Positions 53,221 through 61,293 of a DNA stretch of 64,000 nt are shown in pieces (within the stretch, counting starts at the first letter, position 1; every line of letters begins with the position of its first letter). Origin of the DNA: Curvibacter sp. CHRR-16 (GTDB lineage: Bacteria; Pseudomonadota; Gammaproteobacteria; Burkholderiales; Burkholderiaceae_C); NCBI RefSeq assembly GCF_018474005.1, contig NZ_JAHCSH010000002.1:372001-436000 (forward strand), written 5' to 3'. Under the pieces are notes generated by a model, which searched no databases, was not told where the DNA came from, and saw nothing but the letters and a program-made list of their open reading frames with translations. Both the position numbers and the translations under genes were made by a program.

Positions 53221-55620
53221 TCAGTTGCGTACGGGCTTGCCTGTGGACATCATGCCCATGATGCGTTCTTGGGTTTTGGGATGGGTTACCAGGCTACAGA
53301 AGGCCTTGCGCTCCAGCGCCATGAGGTATTCCTCGCTCACCAAGGAACCAGCATCCACATCACCACCGCACACCACCTCGGCAATCAGGCTGCCGATGTG
53401 GAAATCGTGCTGGCTGATGAAGCCCCCATCGCGCATGTTGACCAGCTGCGCCTTCACCGTGGCGATGGCATTGCGGCCCGCCACAGGGAACAAGCGCTTG
53501 TGCGGCGCACGGTAGCCTGCAGCGTAAAGCGCCTTGGCTTCGTTGATGGCGACAAACAGCAGTTCATCCTTGTGCGGCACCACCACGTCGCTGTCGAGCA
53601 AGTAGCCCAGTTTGCGACTCTCCAGCGCACTGGTACCCACCTTGGCCATGGCCGCAGCGGTAAAACCTTCGGTCAAGAAAGGCAGCACGTCTTTGCTGGT
53701 GGACAGAGCCATGTTTTCTGCAGCGCGGCGGGCGATGTAGGTGAGGCCACCGGCACCGGGGATCAGCCCCACGCCCACCTCGACCAAGCCAATGTAGCTC
53801 TCCATGGCCACCACGCGCTTGCTGGAGTAGACCGCCAGCTCGCAGCCACCGCCCAGGGCGATACCGCGGATGGCCGAGATCACCGGCACGTTGGAATAGC
53901 GCAGCTTGAGCACCGTCTCTTGCAGGCCTTTTTCCATCTCTTCTACGGCAGCAGCGCCACCGGCCACGAACACGGGCATCATGCCTTGCAGATCGGCCCC
54001 GGCGGAGAACATTTCATCGGGCGACCAGATCACCAGCCCTTGGTATTTTTCCTCGGCCAGCGCTTGCGCTTGCAGCAAGCCTTCTATGACCTCACCGCCA
54101 ATGGTGTGCATCTTGGTCTTGATGGTGGCAATCAGCACATCGCCTTCGAGCGTCCACAGGCGAATCGCATCGTCTTCGAACACGGTAGTGCCCGCCTGGG
54201 TGGCATCGGGCGCTTGCAGGCCCAGCACGGTCTCGGGGAAGTGCTGGCGCTGGTACACGGGCAGGTTGCGCACGGGCACGAACTGGCCTGTGGTGGGGTT
54301 CCACGAGCCTTGGGCTGTATGGACGCCACCCGCCTGCGCTACAGGGCCTTCAAACACCCACTTTGGCAGCGGCTCTTTGCACAACGCTTTGCCAGCATCG
54401 ATGTCTTCTTGCACCATCTGGGCCACTTCCAGCCAGCCCGCTTCTTGCCACAACTCAAAGGGGCCTTGCTTCATGCCAAAACCCCAGCGCATGCAGAAAT
54501 CCAAGTCGCGGGCATTGTCGGCAATCGATGCCAAATGCACCGCTGCGTAGTGGAAGCTGTTGCGCAGCACCGCCCAGACGAACTGGCCTTGCGGGCCTTC
54601 GCTGTTGCGCAGCAGTTTCAGACGCTCCGCTGCAGGTTTTTTGAGCATGCGGGCGTACACCTCGTCGGCCTTCTCGCCACCGGCTTCGTAGTCCCCGCTC
54701 TGAGGGTTGAAGCGCAGGATGTCGCGCCCCACTTTCTTGAAGAAACCTGCCTTGGTCTTTTGGCCCAGGTGGCCCTTCTCAATCAAGGCTTTGAGCACTG
54801 CAGGCGTGGCAAAACTCTCGTAGAAAGGATCGGTCTCCAGCGACAGGGTGTCTTGCAGCGTCTTGACCACGTGGGCCATGGTATCCAAGCCCACCACATC
54901 GGCGGTGCGGAAAGTGCCCGAGGAAGCCCGGCCCAGCTTTTTGCCAGTGAGGTCATCCACCACGTCGTAGGTCAGACCGAAGTTTTCCACCTCCTTCATG
55001 GTGGCCAACATGCCCGCAATACCGATGCGGTTGGCAATGAAGTTGGGGGAGTCTTTGGCGCGCACCACGCCCTTGCCCAGCGCGCTGGTCACAAAGGTTT
55101 CCAAGTCGTCCAAGATGGCCGCTTGGGTGGTGGGAGTGTTGATCAGCTCCACCAACGCCATGTAGCGGGGTGGGTTGAAGAAGTGGATGCCGCAAAAGCG
55201 CGGCTTGATGCTCTCGGGCAGCACTTCGGACAGCTTGGTGATAGACAAGCCCGAGGTGTTGGAGGCCACGATGGCGTGCTCGGCAACAAACGGCGCGATC
55301 TTTTTGTACAGGTCGAGTTTCCAGTCCATGCGTTCGGCAATGGCCTCGATGATGAGGTCGCAATCACGCAGTTGCTCCAAGTGCTCCTCGTAGTTGGCTT
55401 GGCCAATCAGCGCGGCGTCTTCGGGCACACCCAGTGGCGCGGGCTTGAGCTTTTTGAGGTTGTCCACCGCCTTGGTGACGATGCCGTTTTTGGGACCTTC
55501 CTTAGCGGGCAGGTCAAACAGCACCACGGGTACTTTGACGTTGACCAGATGGGCGGCGATCTGCGCCCCCATCACCCCAGCGCCTAAAACGGCGACTTTG
55601 CGAACTTGGAAACGGGACAT
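53221..55620 (-). CDS. 3-hydroxyacyl-CoA dehydrogenase/enoyl-CoA hydratase (FadN-like)
   Basis: A 799-residue bifunctional beta-oxidation enzyme with the dehydrogenase first (VAVLGAGVMGAQIAAHLV; catalytic His in CGIHFFNPP) and the crotonase domain last (SAGADLQGM; GIALGGGCELA). This order is that of FadN/YusL-type proteins and the reverse of E. coli FadB. It forms the centre of the operon with thiolase downstream and DUF2147 and acyl-CoA dehydrogenase upstream. A very long open frame on the opposite strand is a codon-bias artefact. Confidence 0.94.
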   Translation of the reverse strand: MSRFQVRKVAVLGAGVMGAQIAAHLVNVKVPVVLFDLPAKEGPKNGIVTKAVDNLKKLKPAPLGVPEDAALIGQANYEEHLEQLRDCDLIIEAIAERMDWKLDLYKKIAPFVAEHAIVASNTSGLSITKLSEVLPESIKPRFCGIHFFNPPRYMALVELINTPTTQAAILDDLETFVTSALGKGVVRAKDSPNFIANRIGIAGMLATMKEVENFGLTYDVVDDLTGKKLGRASSGTFRTADVVGLDTMAHVVKTLQDTLSLETDPFYESFATPAVLKALIEKGHLGQKTKAGFFKKVGRDILRFNPQSGDYEAGGEKADEVYARMLKKPAAERLKLLRNSEGPQGQFVWAVLRNSFHYAAVHLASIADNARDLDFCMRWGFGMKQGPFELWQEAGWLEVAQMVQEDIDAGKALCKEPLPKWVFEGPVAQAGGVHTAQGSWNPTTGQFVPVRNLPVYQRQHFPETVLGLQAPDATQAGTTVFEDDAIRLWTLEGDVLIATIKTKMHTIGGEVIEGLLQAQALAEEKYQGLVIWSPDEMFSAGADLQGMMPVFVAGGAAAVEEMEKGLQETVLKLRYSNVPVISAIRGIALGGGCELAVYSSKRVVAMESYIGLVEVGVGLIPGAGGLTYIARRAAENMALSTSKDVLPFLTEGFTAAAMAKVGTSALESRKLGYLLDSDVVVPHKDELLFVAINEAKALYAAGYRAPHKRLFPVAGRNAIATVKAQLVNMRDGGFISQHDFHIGSLIAEVVCGGDVDAGSLVSEEYLMALERKAFCSLVTHPKTQERIMGMMSTGKPVRN

Positions 55621-55662
55621 GTGTGATGTTCCTTTTGCTGTTGAGCTTTGGTGTGCTTTGGT

Positions 55663-56121
55663 TTATTGCGCCCGCACCCACACTTGGGTGCGGTAGAAGG
55701 GGCCGATATAGCCCCGTACCTGCAGCTTCTTGCCATCCTCTAGCGGACGCACGCGCAGGGTATAAGTTTTGCCACTTTCAGGGTCAAGGATTTGTCCGGC
55801 CTCCCACAAATCCTCGCCCTCGGTTTTCTTCAGGCCACGGATGATTTCCAGCCCCAGCAGAGGCTTGCCCTTGCGCTCATCGGTGCAGGCATCGCACAGC
55901 GCGTCGGGTTTGGCGGTTTTGCTCAGCACTTTGTTGACCTTGCCACTGAGCACGCCATTGGTATCCACGATCACCACCTCCGACTTGACCTCACCGGTCT
56001 TGTCGTCAATGGTGTTCCAAGCGCCCACCGGCGTCATTTGGGCATGGGCCACTGCGCCCAGCCACAGCGCCGCTGCGGCGCTCAGCCATTTCACTGTGCT
56101 GCCAACCTTGTATATATGCAT
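55663..56121 (-). CDS. DUF2147 domain-containing exported protein
   Basis: A 152-residue protein with a signal peptide (STVKWLSAAAALWLGAVAHA) and the DUF2147 body: PVGAWNTIDDKTGEVKSEV, LCDACTDERKGKPLLGLEI and QILDPESGKTY. Function unknown; it is often found inside fatty-acid degradation operons, as here. ATG 56121 has GAGGAG upstream. Periplasmic by prediction. Confidence 0.88.
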   Translation of the reverse strand: MHIYKVGSTVKWLSAAAALWLGAVAHAQMTPVGAWNTIDDKTGEVKSEVVIVDTNGVLSGKVNKVLSKTAKPDALCDACTDERKGKPLLGLEIIRGLKKTEGEDLWEAGQILDPESGKTYTLRVRPLEDGKKLQVRGYIGPFYRTQVWVRAQ

Positions 56122-56155
56122 GTATGTCTCCTCGGTTGCCATCAGGGGTGGGCGG

Positions 56156-57952
56156 TTAAGCAAATACTGCGTCGGTGTCCATCAGCACGCGGCTACCAGC
56201 ACGGGCGGTGCGCATCAGCATGGTGGTCTCGGGGAACAGCTTGGCAAAGTAAAAGCGCGCTGTTTGCAGCTTGGCTTGGTAGAAGGGATCGGTGTTTCCC
56301 GCTGCGATTTGGCGCAGTGCCACTTGGGCCATGCGGGCAAAGAAGTAGCCAAACACCAAGTGGCCTGCCACACGCAAGTAGTCCACCGCAGCGGCACCCA
56401 CCTCATCGGGGTTTTGCATGCCTTTGAAGCCAATCTCGGTGGTGAACTTGGTCATCTGGTCCCCCAGGTAGGCAATGGGGTTGATGAACTCGGCCATCTT
56501 CTCGTTCACGCCCTCTTCTTCCACCAGCTTGCCAATCAGCTTGCCAAACTTTTTCAGCGTAGCGCCGTTGTTGGACAGCACCTTGCGGCCCAGCAAGTCC
56601 AGGCTCTGGATGGTGTTGGTGCCTTCGTAAATCATGTTGATGCGGGCATCGCGCACGTACTGCTCCATGCCCCATTCTTTGATGTAACCGTGGCCGCCAA
56701 ACACCTGCTGGCACAGGATGGTGGCTTGCATGCCGTTGTCGGTCAGGAAGGCTTTCACGATGGGGGTAAGCAAGGCCAGCATTTCGGCGGAGTCTTTGCG
56801 CACTTTCTCATCAGGGTGGTGCAACTCTTTGTCCAGCAACAGTGCGCAAAAGGCTTGCAGCGCGCGTCCCCCTTCGGCATAGGCTTTGGCGGTGAGCAGC
56901 ATCTTGCGCACATCGGGGTGAACGATGATGGGATCAGCAGGCTTGTCCTTGGCCTTGGCACCTGTCAGGCTGCGCATCTGAATGCGGTCTTTGGCATAGG
57001 CCAAGGCGTTTTGGTAGGCCACCTCGGTCAAGCCCAAAGACTGGTTGCCTACGCCCAAGCGGGCGGCATTCATCATCACAAACATAGCTGCCAAACCCTT
57101 GTGCGGCTGGCCGACCAGCGTACCGACCGCGCCGTCGAGCACCATCTGGCAGGTGGAATTGCCATGGATGCCCATTTTGTGCTCGATGCCACCGCAGTAA
57201 ATGGTGTTGCGCTCACCGATGCTACCGTCCGCTGCCACGTTGAACTTGGGCACGACAAACAGGCTGATGCCTTTGCTGCCCTCAGGCGCATCGGGCAAAC
57301 GGGCCAACACGAGGTGGACGATGTTTTCGGCCATGTCGTGCTCGCCAGCGCTGATGAAGATTTTCTGGCCGGTGATCTTGTAGCTGCCATCGGCCTGGGG
57401 TTCGGCCTTGGTGCGCAGCAGGCCCAGGTCGGTACCGCAATGGGGCTCTGTCAGGCACATGGTGCCAGTCCACTCACCACTGGTCAGCTTGGGCAAGTAC
57501 AGGTTTTTCTGCTCGGGCGTGCCGTGCGCCAGCAAACACTCGTAGGCACCGTGGCTCAGGCCGGGGTACATGGTCCACGCTTGGTTGGCACTGTTGAGCA
57601 TTTCATAGAACTGGCCATTGACCACAAAAGGCAGGCCTTGGCCACCGAACTCAGGATCGCACGACAGCGCAGCCCATCCACCTTGCACGTACTGGGCATA
57701 GGCTTCTTTAAAGCCCTTGGGTGTGGTCACATTGTGGCTGTCACGGTCATAGTGGCAGCCCTCTTGGTCGCCACTCAAATTCAAGGGAAACGCCACTTCC
57801 GCTGCAAACTTACCGCCCTCTTCTAACACCGCATTGATGGTATCGGCATCCATGTCGGCATGTTTGGGGATTTGCGCCAGTTCCTGCGTTACTTGCAGCA
57901 CTTCGTGCAGCACAAATTGGATATCGCGCAGGGGTGGGTTATAGCTTGGCAT
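56156..57952 (-). CDS. Acyl-CoA dehydrogenase, long form with C-terminal domain
   Basis: A 598-residue acyl-CoA dehydrogenase, longer than the ~390-residue core. FAD-linked motifs are MCLTEPHCGTDLGLL and KIFISAGEHDM; the catalytic-region segment is MIYEGTNTIQSLDLLGRK; the C-terminal 120 residues form the extra domain of the FadE5/DmdC-like group. It catalyses the first beta-oxidation step. AGGAG precedes ATG 57952, 16 bases after the TetR stop, so both are one transcript. Confidence 0.93.
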   Translation of the reverse strand: MPSYNPPLRDIQFVLHEVLQVTQELAQIPKHADMDADTINAVLEEGGKFAAEVAFPLNLSGDQEGCHYDRDSHNVTTPKGFKEAYAQYVQGGWAALSCDPEFGGQGLPFVVNGQFYEMLNSANQAWTMYPGLSHGAYECLLAHGTPEQKNLYLPKLTSGEWTGTMCLTEPHCGTDLGLLRTKAEPQADGSYKITGQKIFISAGEHDMAENIVHLVLARLPDAPEGSKGISLFVVPKFNVAADGSIGERNTIYCGGIEHKMGIHGNSTCQMVLDGAVGTLVGQPHKGLAAMFVMMNAARLGVGNQSLGLTEVAYQNALAYAKDRIQMRSLTGAKAKDKPADPIIVHPDVRKMLLTAKAYAEGGRALQAFCALLLDKELHHPDEKVRKDSAEMLALLTPIVKAFLTDNGMQATILCQQVFGGHGYIKEWGMEQYVRDARINMIYEGTNTIQSLDLLGRKVLSNNGATLKKFGKLIGKLVEEEGVNEKMAEFINPIAYLGDQMTKFTTEIGFKGMQNPDEVGAAAVDYLRVAGHLVFGYFFARMAQVALRQIAAGNTDPFYQAKLQTARFYFAKLFPETTMLMRTARAGSRVLMDTDAVFA

Positions 57953-57968
57953 GGTCTCTCTCCTCAGG

Positions 57969-58643
57969 TCAGTTTAGGGACGCAGCTGCCGCTGTGGCAT
58001 AGCGCTGCAACAGGTTGGCAAACCCCAGCTCTGCACGTGCAATAGAGCCAGGGGACTGCAAAAAACGGGCTTCGTAATGCAAGGCCAAAATCAGGCCGTG
58101 GATCTCAAAAGTCATCAGGTGTTCATCGGTGTCGGCACGCAAATGGCCGCAGTCCTTGGCTTGCGCAATGGCCCGTGTCACTGCATTGAGCCAGATTTGC
58201 GCCGACTCGGCCAAAGCATCGCGCACCGGGCCGGGGCGATCATCAAAGTCCACCGCTCCGCTGATAAAAATGCACCCCGATTGGATCTCTTGCGCCACGC
58301 GCTTCATCCAATGCGTGAACAAACTGCGCAAGCGGGGCAGGCCGCGTGGTGCTTGGATGGCGGGAAAGAAAACCTCTTGCTCAAAAGCGCGGAAATACTC
58401 CCGCACCACCGAAATTTGCAGTTCTTCGCGTGAACCGAAATGGGCAAAAACACCCGATTTGCTCATCTGCGCGGCCTCGGCCACGGCCCCTATGCTCAAA
58501 CCCTCCAAGCCAATGCGGGTGGCCAAGGACAAAGCTGAATCGAGCACCAACTGGCGGGTGTGCAACCCCTTGGCACTGGCACGACCGCGTCCGCGCGGCT
58601 GAGGGGCTGCGTCGTGTGGCGTGGTCGTGGAGGAGATTGGCAT
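57969..58643 (-). CDS. TetR family regulator of the beta-oxidation operon
   Basis: A 224-residue TetR protein; the DNA-binding helix-turn-helix is LSIGAVAEAAQMSKSGVFAHFGSREEL. The C-terminal region has no recognised ligand motif, but acyl-CoA is the usual effector for regulators in this setting. It is the first gene of the operon and sits 18 bases from a near-perfect palindrome, so it very probably represses its own operon until acyl-CoA binds (inference). Confidence 0.92.
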   Translation of the reverse strand: MPISSTTTPHDAAPQPRGRGRASAKGLHTRQLVLDSALSLATRIGLEGLSIGAVAEAAQMSKSGVFAHFGSREELQISVVREYFRAFEQEVFFPAIQAPRGLPRLRSLFTHWMKRVAQEIQSGCIFISGAVDFDDRPGPVRDALAESAQIWLNAVTRAIAQAKDCGHLRADTDEHLMTFEIHGLILALHYEARFLQSPGSIARAELGFANLLQRYATAAAASLN

Positions 58644-58660
58644 GGAAACGGGAACACACT

Positions 58661-58682
58661 AAATAGAACGATCGTGCTATTT
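58661..58682. promoter_or_regulatory. 22-bp operator palindrome for the TetR regulator
   Basis: AAATAG-A-ACGATCGT-G-CTATTT: a 22-bp inverted repeat with a single mismatched pair, centred on ACGATCGT, lying 18-39 bases before the TetR start. The centre resembles operators of proteobacterial TetR-type fatty-acid regulators. It overlaps the likely -10 region, consistent with repression. Confidence 0.7.
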
Positions 58683-58735
58683 TGCTGCATTTCCGTTTCG
58701 CGGTGTGGGTGGCTGTGTTTTCTAGAGCCCACCTT

Positions 58736-58761
58736 CTAGGGGTTATTCGGGTTAACCCTAG
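58736..58761 (-). terminator. Hairpin downstream of argB
   Basis: CTAGGGGTTA (58736-58745) pairs with TAACCCTAG (58753-58761) with one bulged base. It lies between the argB stop and the TetR operator. There is no T-tract on the minus strand, so it may be Rho-assisted or not a terminator at all. Confidence 0.3.
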
Positions 58762-58792
58762 ATTCCGCTGGGCGAGGCCCAACTGGGCAACG

Positions 58793-59689
58793 TCAGGCGC
58801 TGATCATGGTGCCCAATGCATTGCTGGTCAACAGCTCCAGCAGCAGCACATGCGGCACACGCCCATCGATGATGTGTACCGACTGCACACCGGACTTGGC
58901 GGCATCCAATGCCCCTGCGATCTTGGGAATCATGCCGCCGCTGATGGTGCCATCGGCACACAACTCGTCAATGCGCTGGGCCGTTAGCTGGGTCAGTAGC
59001 TGACCAGCTTTGTCCAGCACGCCCGCGATGTTGGTCAGCATGAGCAGCTTTTCGGCTTGCAGCTCTTTGGCCAAACGGGCGGCCACCACATCGGCATTGA
59101 TGTTGTAGCTCTCGCCTTGCTCACCGTAGCCAATGGGGCTGACCACCGGGATGCATCCTGCTGCCTGCACGGCACGCAAGAAAGAGACATCCACCGCAGT
59201 GATATCCCCCACTTGACCAACATCCAGAAACTGGCCGGGGTTTTGCTGATCGGCCAACTGCAAGCGGCGCGCTTGGATCATGGCTCCATCACGACCGCTT
59301 AAACCGACACCGCGCCCGCCAGCTTGGTTGATAAAACCCACGATGTCTTGCTGCACTTCGCCTGCCAACACCCACTCCACCACTTCCATGGTTTCGGCGT
59401 CGGTCACGCGCATGCCTTGCACAAACTCGCCTTTCTTACCCAAGCGGCCCAGCAAGCCTTCAATTTGCGGCCCCCCACCATGCACCACCACGGGCCGAAT
59501 GCCCAGCATCTGCAGCATTACCACGTCTTGGGCGAAGGCTTTCTGCAAGGCAGGGTCGGTCATGGCGTTGCCACCGTACTTCACGACCATGGTTTTGTTT
59601 TGGTACTGGCGAATAAAAGGCAGGGCTGCAGCCAGCACCTGCGCTTGATCACCTTGGGAAATAGCTTGGGACAAAGTGTTTTGTGTCAT
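58793..59689 (-). CDS. argB: Acetylglutamate kinase
   Basis: A 298-residue amino-acid kinase with KYGGNAM (phosphate/ATP lysine), [34 protein letters not shown] and GGMIPKI. It phosphorylates N-acetylglutamate in arginine synthesis, and length and motifs match the family. ATG 59689 follows the typical N-terminus ahead of [19 protein letters not shown]. It is divergent from the phasin gene and not in an arg operon. Confidence 0.96.
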   Translation of the reverse strand: MTQNTLSQAISQGDQAQVLAAALPFIRQYQNKTMVVKYGGNAMTDPALQKAFAQDVVMLQMLGIRPVVVHGGGPQIEGLLGRLGKKGEFVQGMRVTDAETMEVVEWVLAGEVQQDIVGFINQAGGRGVGLSGRDGAMIQARRLQLADQQNPGQFLDVGQVGDITAVDVSFLRAVQAAGCIPVVSPIGYGEQGESYNINADVVAARLAKELQAEKLLMLTNIAGVLDKAGQLLTQLTAQRIDELCADGTISGGMIPKIAGALDAAKSGVQSVHIIDGRVPHVLLLELLTSNALGTMISA

Positions 59690-59733
59690 GCGCGTTGAGG
59701 GTCTTCTGTTGGAACAAATAGCACTAGGCCGCA

Positions 59734-59762
59734 TTGTGCAGCAGCACAGCCATGCCCATAAT
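59734..59762 (+). promoter_or_regulatory. Candidate sigma-70 promoter for the phasin gene
   Basis: TTGTGC (59734-59739) and CATAAT (59757-59762) are separated by 17 bases, and lie 28 bases before the AGGAG-preceded start. The -35 box has two mismatches to consensus, the -10 box one. Confidence 0.4.
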
Positions 59763-59790
59763 GCGCGCACCTTGCCCGATAGGAGACACC

Positions 59791-60324
59791 ATGGCCAAAA
59801 AAAGCCCCCCCAGCAGCGACCAATTTAGCAACACCATCAAAGAGTCGGCCCAGCAAATTTGGCAAGCAGGCCTAGGGGCATTTGCGCGGGCACAAGCGGA
59901 AGGAAACAAGGCTTTCGAAAGCCTGGTCAAAGAAGGCATGCACCTGCAACGCAAAACGCAGCAAGTCACCGAAGAGCGCCTGAGCGAAGTAACCGCCCGC
60001 ATGTCCTCCATGGCCAGTGACATCAGCAACCGCAGCACCGGCCAGTGGGACAAGCTGGAAAGCATATTTGAAGACCGCGTCGCACGGGCATTGCAACGCC
60101 TGGGCATGCCGTCAGTGCAGCAATTGCAAGCACTGCAAGAGCGCATCGAAGCGTTGGAAAAAACCGTAACCCACTTGCAAAAGCAAACGCCCCAAGGGGC
60201 GGCAACCAAAGCCTCATCCAGCGCAACAACAGCCATACCCGCTAAAAAAACCGCCAGCAAGACTGCTCGCAAAAACACAGCTCCCACCGCAACCCCCAGC
60301 GCCAAGAAAGCCAAGAATGGTTAA
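59791..60324 (+). CDS. Phasin family protein (PhaF/PhaI-like)
   Basis: A 177-residue granule-associated protein. The phasin part is [20 protein letters not shown] with a following helical region and a leucine-rich coiled segment ([18 protein letters not shown]); the last 40 residues are Ala/Lys/Thr-rich like the histone-like tail of PhaF, which can bind DNA. These coat polyhydroxyalkanoate granules. AGGAG precedes ATG 59791. The stop overlaps the next gene's start by 8 bases. Confidence 0.88.
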   Translation: MAKKSPPSSDQFSNTIKESAQQIWQAGLGAFARAQAEGNKAFESLVKEGMHLQRKTQQVTEERLSEVTARMSSMASDISNRSTGQWDKLESIFEDRVARALQRLGMPSVQQLQALQERIEALEKTVTHLQKQTPQGAATKASSSATTAIPAKKTASKTARKNTAPTATPSAKKAKNG

Positions 60325-60976
60325 GAAAGCCCCCCGCAGAACGGCACAGCGCATTCTGGAGGTGACGCTGGAGCTGTTCAACCGCTTTGGTGAACCCAAT
60401 GTGTCCACCACCTTAATTTCGTCCGAGCTCAACATCAGCCCGGGCAATTTGTACTACCACTACCCAGCCAAAGATGAACTGATCAATACCCTGTTCGACC
60501 AGTACCAAGACGCACTGAACCAAGTACTTAATGCCAGCGATGGCGTGCGCGATGTGGAAGATGCTTGGTTTTTCATGCACACGCTGTTCGAATTGATTTG
60601 GCAGTACCGCTTCCTGTACCGCGACCTCAACGACTTGCTGAGCAAAAACCGCAAACTGGAAACCAATTTCCAAGTGGTGCTGAAAAACAAAACCCGCGCC
60701 ATCCGCACCCTGCTGCAGTGCATGGCCCGAGCGGGGGCACTGCAAATGGATCCCCAAGACATGGAGGCCAGCGCGACCAGCATGGTGGTGGTCATCACCT
60801 ACTGGCTCAGCTTTGAATACGTGCGCGACCCACGCAATGCGCTAGAACCCGCCAGCGCGCAAAGCTCTCTGCTGCGTGGGGGCTACCACGTACTCAACCT
60901 GTTGATGCCGTATTTGGAGCCGCAGCAACGCAGTCACCTGCAAACCTTGGCTGGCGCCTACCGCTCAGTCGCTTGA
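60317..60976 (+). CDS. TetR family regulator
   Basis: A 219-residue TetR protein with the helix-turn-helix VSTTLISSELNISPGNLYYHYPAKDEL and a C-terminal region of the kind seen in PhaD-like regulators. It overlaps the phasin gene by 8 bases, so it is translationally coupled and may regulate PHA granule genes (inference). Confidence 0.88.
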   Translation: MVKKAPRRTAQRILEVTLELFNRFGEPNVSTTLISSELNISPGNLYYHYPAKDELINTLFDQYQDALNQVLNASDGVRDVEDAWFFMHTLFELIWQYRFLYRDLNDLLSKNRKLETNFQVVLKNKTRAIRTLLQCMARAGALQMDPQDMEASATSMVVVITYWLSFEYVRDPRNALEPASAQSSLLRGGYHVLNLLMPYLEPQQRSHLQTLAGAYRSVA

Positions 60977-60979
60977 AAT

Positions 60980-61002
60980 GCGGGGAATTCCCCCCGCTTA
61001 TT
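60980..61002 (+). terminator. Candidate terminator after the TetR gene
   Basis: A perfect 6-bp stem GCGGGG/CCCCGC (60980-60985, 60992-60997) with a 6-base loop follows the stop codon directly and runs into TTATT. The stem is strong, the T-run short. Confidence 0.45.
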
Positions 61003-61069
61003 GGACTCAAGTTTTTCGCAGCACTCAGGACAATCCAGCCATTGCAGTTACTTTCGTGAGGTAAGCACC

Positions 61070-61264
61070 ATGGCTATCAGTCCTGTATCTGGCTCCGCCA
61101 GCCCCGTCAAAAGCTCCAGCCCTGTGACGGCAGCGTCCCCCCAATCCACCAACCGCAAGCCCAAGGAAGCCCCCGCTGACGTGGCCGCTAGCGACAACAA
61201 ACCCAAGCCCACCACCAATGGCATGGGCCAAACCATCGGTCAGACCCTGAACGCGCAAGCCTGA
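61070..61264 (+). CDS. Small hypothetical protein, Ser/Pro/Ala/Lys-rich
   Basis: A 64-residue low-complexity protein rich in Ser, Pro, Ala and Lys, likely disordered, ending GMGQTIGQTLNAQA. No domain is recognised. GAGGTAA precedes the ATG at 61070. A strong hairpin (61266-61291) follows the stop. It lies between lipid-storage genes; whether it is expressed is not certain. Confidence 0.55.
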   Translation: MAISPVSGSASPVKSSSPVTAASPQSTNRKPKEAPADVAASDNKPKPTTNGMGQTIGQTLNAQA

Positions 61265-61265
61265 C

Positions 61266-61291
61266 GCGGCCCTAGCACCACGCTAGGCCGC
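61266..61291. terminator. Hairpin between convergent genes, possible bidirectional terminator
   Basis: GCGGCC(C)TAGC and GCTAGGCCGC form a 10-bp stem with one bulged C and a 5-base loop ACCAC. It fills the 29-base gap between the small-protein and acyltransferase stops. No T-tract on either side, so strength is uncertain. Confidence 0.45.
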
Positions 61292-61293
61292 CC

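Noticed and set aside
53164..55587. A plus-strand open frame of 807 codons opposite the FadN-type gene
   Set aside because: It is His/Gln/Gly-rich with no domain, exactly antisense to a clear bifunctional beta-oxidation gene; codon bias of the real gene removes stop codons on the other strand.
55769..57826. A plus-strand open frame of 685 codons opposite the acyl-CoA dehydrogenase
   Set aside because: Same reason: antisense to a well-supported gene, low-complexity His/Gln/Ala-rich product, no ribosome site.
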